A DNA stretch of 5,990 nucleotides from Chloroflexia bacterium (GTDB lineage Bacteria; Chloroflexota; Chloroflexia; Thermomicrobiales; UBA6265): the NCBI GenBank assembly GCA_013696525.1, contig JACCYK010000468.1:1-5990 (forward strand), read 5' to 3'. A program made the translations under genes and the position numbers. Numbering within the stretch: the stretch's first letter is position 1; every line of letters starts with the position of its first letter. The notes beneath the pieces were generated by a model. It did no database searches, was not told where the DNA came from, and saw only the letters and a program-made list of their open reading frames with translations. Shown here piece after piece: positions 1 through 4,349 of the stretch.

Positions 1-277
1 CAGTGAACACGCCGCGAAACGCATGTTTGCCCTCTCCGTCCGGCCGGCCGTGAAAGCGGAGAATCTGACTGCGATCTTTGTACGCGTTCGCCAGGTACAG
101 GTCGCCGTCCGGCCCAAAGCGAAATCCCCGCGGCTCGCGCAGCTTGAGACCCTTTGGCAACGACTCCCGGTCCAGCGCCCCGCCGAGATGTTCGCCGGCC
201 GGCGAGAAGCGGTGAATGTTGTTCCACTCGTGCCGACCTTCGCCACCGTGGAAGGAGACGTACCAAAGTCCAGCCAT
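1..277 (-). CDS. Beta-propeller (NHL/SMP-30-like) protein, N-terminal part, cut by the window edge
   Basis: This frame is open from an ATG at 277 to the left edge, giving 92 residues with the rest outside the window. It begins MAGLWYVSFHGGEG, and residues 54-75 contain FGPDGDLYLANAYKD followed by SQILRF. That pattern (F-x-PDG-x-LY-x-AN ... Q-I-L-R-F) is typical of blades in NHL-repeat and SMP-30/gluconolactonase-like beta-propellers. A weaker copy, IHRFSPAGEH, lies near residue 21. The start is well fixed: no other ATG, GTG or TTG occurs in frame before the upstream TAG at 320-322. A full AGGAGGT lies at 291-297, although its 13-nt spacing is longer than usual. No signal peptide is visible, so the protein may be cytoplasmic. 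Propellers of this type can be enzymes or binding scaffolds, so no substrate is assigned. The gene diverges from the plus-strand unit beginning near 350. Confidence 0.72.
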   Translation of the reverse strand, partial: MAGLWYVSFHGGEGRHEWNNIHRFSPAGEHLGGALDRESLPKGLKLREPRGFRFGPDGDLYLANAYKDRSQILRFHGRPDGEGKHAFRGVFT

Positions 278-322
278 TCGTTCCGCGTTGACCTCCTGGA
301 AAAAATTGATTGGGCAAACCTA

Positions 323-351
323 TTGACAGGCCGATAGGCGCATGATAAGAC
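323..351 (+). promoter_or_regulatory. Candidate sigma-70-type promoter for the leader transcript
   Basis: A perfect TTGACA occurs at 323-328. After a 17-bp spacer comes TAAGAC at 346-351, preceded by TG at 343-344 in the extended -10 arrangement TGnTAAGAC. The -10 hexamer itself is poor (three of six). An alternative, GATAAG at 344-349, has a better core but only a 15-bp spacer. Transcription would start near 358, giving an untranslated leader of about 93 nt before the ATG at 451. The location fits: it lies just upstream of a strong ribosome binding site and a terminator on the same strand. Confidence 0.38.
342..347 (-). promoter_or_regulatory. Possible -10 box for the divergent propeller gene
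   Basis: On the minus strand this reads TATCAT, five of six matches to TATAAT. It would start transcription near 335 and leave a leader of about 58 nt before the ATG at 277. No convincing -35 hexamer is found 16-18 bp further upstream. It overlaps the plus-strand promoter candidate at 323-351, so the two promoters would compete. This is a consensus match only. Confidence 0.25.
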
Positions 352-357
352 ATATAG

Positions 358-450
358 GGCCGCTGCGCGACCGGCAACGAGCCGGGTCACGAAGCGCGGC
401 GAAACTGATCGATTGACGATACGAACTAACCGAAGGAAAGGAGGGGACCA
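358..450 (+). other. Structured 5' leader region upstream of the 28-codon ORF
   Basis: This non-coding stretch contains a perfect hairpin, CCGGC-AACGA-GCCGG (371-385). It can be extended as GACCGGC with GCCGG-G-TC by bulging one G, and flanking GCGC segments at 365-368 and 395-398 can close it further. The 7-mer CCGGGTC (382-388) recurs exactly in the 5' arm of the terminator (579-585). It could therefore pair with the terminator's 3' arm, with one G-U pair. The segment ends in the ribosome binding site of the next ORF. I matched it to no known riboswitch class. Short GC-rich complementarities can be chance in this genome. Confidence 0.3.
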
Positions 451-537
451 ATGATTCGATTGCTTCATGCGCCGCTGGCTCATTGCCGGCTTGGCACCCT
501 GGCTTGCCCGAGGGAGGAGTATGCTCGTCGTTCGTGA
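451..537 (+). CDS. Short ORF (28 codons), possible leader peptide
   Basis: The ATG at 451 is preceded by the purine-rich AAGGAAAGGAGGGG (433-446), one of the strongest ribosome binding sites in the window, at ideal spacing. The encoded peptide is 28 residues, beginning MIRLLHAPLAHC and ending EEYARRS. It has two cysteines and two histidines but no signal peptide, membrane segment or recognisable family. Its TGA stop (535-537) lies in the first arm of a hairpin (536-549), and a rho-independent terminator follows 40 nt later. This layout resembles leader peptides of attenuators, though the codons show no run of one amino acid beyond two leucines and two arginines. It could instead be a small protein of its own, or fortuitous. 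Confidence 0.4.
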   Translation: MIRLLHAPLAHCRLGTLACPREEYARRS

Positions 538-556
538 CGCTTCGGCGTCCGCGTGA
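521..556 (+). CDS. Mini-ORF (11 codons) overlapping the leader ORF
   Basis: An ATG at 521 follows the purine run AGGGAGGAG (511-519) directly, with shorter spacing than optimal. It encodes MLVVRDASASA and stops at the TGA at 554-556. It overlaps the 3' end of the 28-codon ORF in another frame. Its stop falls in the loop/arm junction of the alternative hairpin at 544-560. It is reported because its stop position matters for the leader model. Independent function is unproven. Confidence 0.2.
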   Translation: MLVVRDASASA

Positions 557-560
557 CGCC
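536..560 (+). promoter_or_regulatory. Two mutually exclusive hairpins sharing one arm
   Basis: Hairpin A is GACGC-TTCG-GCGTC (536-549), a perfect 5-bp stem with a UUCG tetraloop. Hairpin B is GGCGTC-CGCGT-GACGCC (544-560), a perfect 6-bp stem. The segment 545-549 belongs to both, so they cannot coexist. The outer arms come from an exact direct repeat, CGTGACGC, at 533-540 and 552-559, and each copy contains the TGA stop of one of the two small ORFs. This is direct sequence observation. A switching role is inference. Confidence 0.45.
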
Positions 561-577
561 ACACCTTCGCTTCATTC

Positions 578-609
578 CCCGGGTCGGTTTCCGATCCGGG
601 TTTCTTTTT
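578..609 (+). terminator. Rho-independent terminator
   Basis: The stem CCCGGGTCGG (578-587) pairs with CCGATCCGGG (591-600) across a three-base TTT loop, giving ten pairs with one G-U. It is followed immediately by TTTCTTTTT (601-609). This is the most canonical intrinsic terminator in the window, and its T-run lies downstream only in the plus orientation. It sits 40 nt after the 28-codon ORF and 182 nt before the next credible gene start. It either ends a short transcript or acts as an attenuator for the genes beyond. Confidence 0.85.
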
Positions 610-791
610 GCCCAGAATCGCGGCAGCGCTCGCTCAGGGACGGCGTTGTTGTCACGCTGGATGTGATGCCGGGGCGGCATCACGGCGCGAACGGACGAGG
701 AGGAACCACAACATGGTTCAGATGCGAGCGAACCACATGTCACCCACCGACGCCGCTTCCGGAAAAGCGCGAGATACCGGAGGAGCGAACT
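610..791 (+). other. Gap between terminator and small hypothetical gene, with a strong hairpin
   Basis: No confident gene lies here. A perfect 8-bp hairpin, GTGATGCC-GGGGC-GGCATCAC, occupies 663-683 with no following T-run, so it is not a terminator. No convincing promoter was found; TTGTCA at 649-654 has no -10 partner. A strong GAGGAGG (697-703) precedes an ATG at 713, whose doubtful ORF is listed separately. The segment ends with GGAGGAG (779-785), the ribosome binding site for the gene at 792. Confidence 0.5.
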
Positions 792-940
792 ATGACCTTG
801 GCAACCTTGCCTTTGGCGACCGGAAGCCTGGCCGCCGCCACAAACCGGACGATCAATCAGCGGTCCAACGCGACCGCCACAAACACGGAGAAACACATCA
901 TGTACCCAGGATCGATCAACATCGCTCACGTTCACGCTGA
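713..940 (+). CDS. Doubtful 75-residue ORF upstream of and overlapping the small hypothetical gene
   Basis: The ATG at 713 has a good ribosome binding site (GAGGAGG, nine bases upstream). The product would be 75 residues, very rich in Arg, His, Asp and Gln, without hydrophobic segments or a recognisable family. Against it: about 56% of its codons end in G or C, whereas the overlapping frame from 792 reaches about 80% across 792-899, so that frame looks like the coded one there. Its C-terminal two thirds overlap that gene. If translated, it may be an upstream ORF coupling translation to the gene at 792. Confidence 0.2.
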   Translation: MVQMRANHMSPTDAASGKARDTGGANYDLGNLAFGDRKPGRRHKPDDQSAVQRDRHKHGETHHVPRIDQHRSRSR

Positions 941-1145
941 TGAGCGACGCAAAGACATGTTCCGCGAGGCGGCCTACGAACGCCAAGTCCAACAGGCGGA
1001 GCGGGCGAGCCGCTCAACCGGCCGCGCCAGCAACGTCCGCCATCGCTTCGGCGTCGTGCTGGTCAACCTTGGCCAGCGCCTACAGCACGCTCAACCCGCC
1101 GCGAACGCGGGAGCACCGCTCGGCACGCTTCGTACCGCGCGCTAA
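792..1145 (+). CDS. Small helical hypothetical protein (117 aa; 81 aa from the internal ATG at 900)
   Basis: I do not recognise this protein with certainty. The ATG at 792 follows GGAGGAG with a 6-nt spacer and gives 117 residues. Its codons mostly end in G or C, as in the neighbouring genes, which supports real coding from this point. An in-frame ATG at 900, with GGAGA upstream at 8-nt spacing, would give 81 residues beginning MYPGSINIAHVHADERR. That 81-residue part looks like the folded core: a long charged amphipathic helix (HADERRKDMFREAAYERQVQ region) followed by RHRFGVVLVNLGQRLQ, a second helix with an apolar face. It resembles small uncharacterised Actinobacteria/Chloroflexota proteins from memory only. 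The first 36 residues are Thr/Ala/Asn-rich and may be a mis-assigned extension. No signal peptide or zinc motif is seen. It lies 90 bp upstream of the hydrolase on the same strand. Confidence 0.55.
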   Translation: MTLATLPLATGSLAAATNRTINQRSNATATNTEKHIMYPGSINIAHVHADERRKDMFREAAYERQVQQAERASRSTGRASNVRHRFGVVLVNLGQRLQHAQPAANAGAPLGTLRTAR

Positions 1146-1169
1146 CCGACGATGTGCCGGCCTCGAACC

Positions 1170-1207
1170 GACTCAGGGCATTCCCATTGCGATGGTTGCC
1201 CTGAGTC
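1170..1207 (+). repeat. Perfect inverted repeat between small gene and hydrolase
   Basis: GACTCAGGGCA (1170-1180) and TGCCCTGAGTC (1197-1207) are exact reverse complements. Between them, CCAT (1184-1187) and ATGG (1192-1195) add an inner 4-bp stem around a TGCG loop. There is no T-run on either strand, so a rho-independent terminator is unlikely. The hairpin ends 18 nt before the hydrolase ribosome binding site (GGAGG, 1226-1230). It could be an mRNA processing or stabilising stem, an operator for a dimeric regulator, or a remnant repeat element. Confidence 0.6.
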
Positions 1208-1235
1208 TCGGGGATTCGAAGCATTGGAGGCTAGC

Positions 1236-2063
1236 GTGACGACCGATTCCCAAACCGGCTTTGCCGCCACCGCCGGCACCCAACTCTATTGGGAGCAACG
1301 CGGCGCCGGGGAGCCAGTGGTCTTGATCCACGCCGGTATCGCCGACAGCCGGATGTGGGCCCCGCAATTTGCCGCGTTTTCGTCCGACTACCGGACGGTC
1401 CGCTACGACACCCGCGGCTTTGGCCGCTCCCGGTTCGGAACCGGCCCCTTCTCCTATCGTGGCGATGTCATCGCCATCCTCGACGCCCTCGACATCGACC
1501 GCGCCCACCTCGTCGGTCTCTCATTCGGCGGCTCAACCGCGCTTGAGACGGCGCTGGAGTTCCCCGCTCGGGTCCGCTCCCTTGTCCTCGGCGCCACCGC
1601 CCCCCGCGGCCTCGTGCCCCACACGAACCTGCTCCCGGTCTGGGAAGAGGTCGATGCCTTGATCGAGGCGGGAAAGATCGACGACGCCAACGAGCTCGAA
1701 GCGCAAATCTGGGTCGATGGCCCAGTGCGAGCCACCGGCGATGTCGATCCCGCGATTCGCAATCTCGTCCTGGAGATGAATCGCGTCTCGCTCGCCGCCA
1801 TCGCGGAGCAGATCGACGAGGTCGAGATCGAACCGCCGGTCGCCGATCGCCTAAATGAGATCAGCGTGCCAACCCTGATCCTTGCCGGCGAGTACGACCA
1901 GCCGGCGTCAATTGCCGGTCCAATGCTCCTCGCCGACCGGATCGCCAACGCCGAGTTCTTGATGGTCCACGGGGCCGCGCACATGCTGACCATGGAGCAA
2001 CCTGAGATCGTCAACGCGGCCGTGCTCGATTTCCTACAACGACACCAAGCGGAGACCGCCTAA
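1236..2063 (+). CDS. Alpha/beta-fold hydrolase
   Basis: A complete 275-residue alpha/beta hydrolase of usual length. The catalytic triad is visible. The nucleophile is Ser96 in the elbow GLSFGG (94-99), the acid is Asp221 in LAGEYDQP after the predicted strand VPTLILAG, and the base is His249 in GAAHM. The oxyanion region VVLIHAG (28-34) is followed by IADSRMW, and YDTRGFGRS (57-65) is the usual conserved loop. Asp and His positions fit hydrolases of the esterase, lactonase or 3-oxoadipate enol-lactonase type. Nothing fixes the substrate, so no gene symbol is given. The GTG at 1236 was chosen because GGAGG (1226-1230) lies five bases upstream and the family fold begins soon after. An in-frame ATG at 1152 would place the inverted repeat inside the gene and add an unlikely Cys/His-rich tail. 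No signal peptide is seen, so it is probably cytoplasmic. Its stop codon overlaps the stop of the convergent RNase J gene. Confidence 0.9.
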   Translation: MTTDSQTGFAATAGTQLYWEQRGAGEPVVLIHAGIADSRMWAPQFAAFSSDYRTVRYDTRGFGRSRFGTGPFSYRGDVIAILDALDIDRAHLVGLSFGGSTALETALEFPARVRSLVLGATAPRGLVPHTNLLPVWEEVDALIEAGKIDDANELEAQIWVDGPVRATGDVDPAIRNLVLEMNRVSLAAIAEQIDEVEIEPPVADRLNEISVPTLILAGEYDQPASIAGPMLLADRIANAEFLMVHGAAHMLTMEQPEIVNAAVLDFLQRHQAETA

Positions 2064-4282
2064 AGCTCCGTCACCACGGGCAAGATCAGCGGCCGGCTTT
2101 TGCTCCGGCGATAGAGCGCCTTGCCCACCACTTCCTTCGCTCGTTGAATCAGGTAGCCGACTTGGGGCCCTCCTGGCGAGCGCCGCTCCAACACCCGGCG
2201 CAGCTCGCCTTCCGCCTCCCGCAAAGCGCCGTTCTGCAACTCCGGCTTCAACCCCTTGGCGACCAAATCCGGCCCCGCGATCAGCTTGCCCCGCTCGCGG
2301 TCGACCACGATCGTGACCACGATCACGCCGTCGTCGGTCAGGTTCTCGCGATCCCGGAGCGTGACCTGGCCCGTTCCCCGGTCGCCGAGGCGATCGACCA
2401 GGATCGAGCCGGCGGCTACCCGGCCATGGTGGCGCCCCGAATCCTTGGTGAACTCAAGCACGCCGCCGATCTCCGGCAGCAGCACCCGCTCCGGCGGGAT
2501 CCCCATCTCGCCACACAGCTCCCGGTACAGCACCATATGCCGGAATTCGCCGTGGATCGGCACCGCGTAGCGTGGTTTAAGCAGCCGCAGCATCCGTTTC
2601 AGCTCGTCCCGGCTGGCGTGACCCGAGACATGGACGCCGCGGTTCAGCGGGCTGTAGACCACCCGCGTCCCCCGCCGGAACAGGTTGTCAATGGTTTGGG
2701 TCACGGTCTCTTCGTTCCCCGGCACCGGGGTCGCCGAGACCAACACCACATCCCCGGCCCCGATCCGGATCTTCGGGTGCTCCGCCGCCGCGATCCGGGC
2801 GAGCGCGGCGGCAGCCTCGCCCTGGCTTCCCGTTATGACAAGCAGCCGCCGGTTCTTCGGCAGCTTGAGCACCTCGTCCAGGGGCAGCAGGACGTCATTC
2901 TCGGGATCGAGGTAGCCGAGATCGAGCGCGACGCGGGCGTTCTGCTCCATGCTGCGGCCGGCCACGGCGACTTTGCGGCCATACTTCCCCGCCGCCAGCA
3001 TCGCCATGTGAATGCGGCTGATGTTCGAGGCGAAGGTCGCCACGATCACTTGTCCCGGTGACTCCCGGACCACTTCGTCCATCGTTTCAAGGACCACCCG
3101 CTCCGACGGCGTGCTCCCTTCGTTTTCGATTCGCACCGTATCGGAAAAGAGCGCCAGCACGCCTTGCTCACCGAGCCGTTGCAGCAGGCGCTCATCGGTC
3201 GGCCCGCCCATCACCGGCGTCGGGTCGAATTTGAAGTCCGCGGTATCGACGATCGTCCCCACCGGGCTGTGGATCGCGATCGCGTTCGTATCCGGGATCG
3301 AGTGCGTGACATGAATGAACTCGGCGGTCAGGCTCCCGAGCTGGACCCGATCGCCCGGCTGCACCGGACAGAGCTCGACCAGCTTGTCCATTCGCGCCTC
3401 GTTGAGCTTGGTTTCAATGAACCCGAGCGCCAGCGGCGAGCCGTAGATCGGGATCGGCGCCCGCTCGGCGATTTGGGGCAGCACGTACGGTAGGGCGCCG
3501 ATGTGGTCCTCGTGACCATGCGTGATCAGGATGGCGCGCAGGTTCCCCAGCCGCTCTTTGACGTACGTCACATCGGGAATGATGAGATCGATGCCGCGCT
3601 GGTTGTCCTCGGGGAACTTGCCGCCGCAGTCGAGCAGGATCAGATCGCGCTCATACTCGACGGCGGTCATGTTCTTGCCGACTTCACCCACCCCACCCAG
3701 CGGGATCATCCGCAGGCGGCCGCGCGGGGCGGCCGTCGCCGCAACCGGGGCTGCCTGGCGCGGCGCCGAATCGTCGGCCCGTTGCCCTTGCTGGCGGGAT
3801 CGGCTGTCTCGGTTGCCCGGCCGGCCAGACCCCCGGCGACGCCCGGAGTCGCTTTCGCGTCGTTCCTGACGCTGTCCAGTCGTCGCCGACTCCGACCGCG
3901 CCGGGTGCGGTGCGGCGGGAGTATGCGGCGCCCGGGCCGGCTCCAGCCGGGGCGGCGCTTCCTCATCGCGGCGGGGGCGGCGCCCGGTGTTCGGCAAGGG
4001 CGGCCGCCGCCCGCGGCGATCGTTGCCGTTCCCCGGCGCCTCACCGCCTTGTCGCTCGGACGATCGCGGCTGGCGATCGGATTGCCGGCGGTTACCTTGA
4101 TCGCGCGGCGGTTGAGTTTCACCTCGCGGGGACGATGCCTCCGTCGCCGCGGTCGCCGGCTGGTTGGCGGCGCCCCCGCGCCGCCGTCGTCGCCGGGAGC
4201 GCCGGGGGCGTTCGGATTGGTCGCCAGCGCCCGGCAGCGCGGCGTTGATCGCTTCATTGGTGTTGTCGGCGTTGCTCGCCAT
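2060..4282 (-). CDS. rnj: Ribonuclease J with long arginine-rich N-terminal extension
   Basis: RNase J is a metal-dependent 5'-3' exo- and endoribonuclease that matures rRNA and degrades mRNA in the cytoplasm. The 740-residue product has a conserved core from about residue 188 (GRLRMIPLGGVGEVGKNM). The metallo-beta-lactamase signature HGHEDH lies at 255-260, then His327 in HVTHSIPD and Asp349 in DTADFKFD. The beta-CASP part shows FASNISRIH (417-425), GRSM (442-445), TGSQGE (484-489), HVSGHAS (551-557) and PIHGEFRH (575-582). The end, RPLILPVVTEL, matches the usual RNase J C-terminus, so the C-terminal domain is intact. Residues 1-187 are extra compared with the usual length of roughly 550: about 40 Arg, no Lys, no aromatic residues, including six Arg at 30-35, hence probably disordered and RNA-binding. 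The ATG at 4282 has GAGAGG about ten bases upstream. The gene follows the cation transporter gene by 67 bp on the same strand. Confidence 0.95.
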   Translation of the reverse strand: MASNADNTNEAINAALPGAGDQSERPRRSRRRRRRGGAANQPATAATEASSPRGETQPPRDQGNRRQSDRQPRSSERQGGEAPGNGNDRRGRRPPLPNTGRRPRRDEEAPPRLEPARAPHTPAAPHPARSESATTGQRQERRESDSGRRRGSGRPGNRDSRSRQQGQRADDSAPRQAAPVAATAAPRGRLRMIPLGGVGEVGKNMTAVEYERDLILLDCGGKFPEDNQRGIDLIIPDVTYVKERLGNLRAILITHGHEDHIGALPYVLPQIAERAPIPIYGSPLALGFIETKLNEARMDKLVELCPVQPGDRVQLGSLTAEFIHVTHSIPDTNAIAIHSPVGTIVDTADFKFDPTPVMGGPTDERLLQRLGEQGVLALFSDTVRIENEGSTPSERVVLETMDEVVRESPGQVIVATFASNISRIHMAMLAAGKYGRKVAVAGRSMEQNARVALDLGYLDPENDVLLPLDEVLKLPKNRRLLVITGSQGEAAAALARIAAAEHPKIRIGAGDVVLVSATPVPGNEETVTQTIDNLFRRGTRVVYSPLNRGVHVSGHASRDELKRMLRLLKPRYAVPIHGEFRHMVLYRELCGEMGIPPERVLLPEIGGVLEFTKDSGRHHGRVAAGSILVDRLGDRGTGQVTLRDRENLTDDGVIVVTIVVDRERGKLIAGPDLVAKGLKPELQNGALREAEGELRRVLERRSPGGPQVGYLIQRAKEVVGKALYRRSKSRPLILPVVTEL

Positions 4283-4349
4283 AAACTACGTTCCTCTCAA
4301 TACTATTGCCGCGCGCGTGAACGACTGCTTTACCCGCGGCTTAGGTTCA
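4283..4349 (-). promoter_or_regulatory. Spacer upstream of RNase J with weak promoter candidate
   Basis: This 67-bp gap contains no terminator-like hairpin, so readthrough from the transporter gene is possible. On the minus strand TAGTAT, just upstream of the GAGAGG ribosome binding site, matches TATAAT at four of six positions, but no good -35 is found at 16-18 bp. A separate RNase J promoter therefore remains uncertain. Confidence 0.2.

Noticed and set aside
483..791. Upstream extension of the 792 gene's frame, open from 483
   Set aside because: It would run straight through the intrinsic terminator and two hairpins, has no ribosome binding site, and its codon third positions are not coding-like.
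480..992. Minus-strand 170-residue open frame opposite the leader and small gene
   Set aside because: No ribosome binding site, no family features, and it is antisense to better-supported elements; long chance frames are common in GC-rich DNA.
1160..1225. tRNA-like TTCGA signals flanking the inverted repeat on both strands
   Set aside because: GGTTCGAGG resembles a T-loop, but there is no matching 5-bp T-stem, acceptor stem or anticodon arm.
1152..1235. Earlier ATG start for the hydrolase at 1152
   Set aside because: No ribosome binding site, it includes the inverted repeat, and it adds a Cys/His/Arg tail absent from the fold; GTG 1236 has GGAGG at good spacing.
940..1239. Plus-strand frame starting at a TGATG junction with the 713 ORF
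   Set aside because: The apparent stop-start overlap is attractive, but the product is low-complexity Arg/Ala/Ser and lies over the better-coded frame ending at 1145.
2144..3061. Plus-strand 305-residue open frame
   Set aside because: Antisense shadow of RNase J, whose catalytic motifs prove the minus-strand frame; composition is Arg/His/Gln/Pro-rich without family signals.
3707..3709. Internal ATG giving RNase J without its extension
   Set aside because: No Shine-Dalgarno precedes it, and the first conserved residues (GRLR) lie before it; the start at 4282 is better supported.
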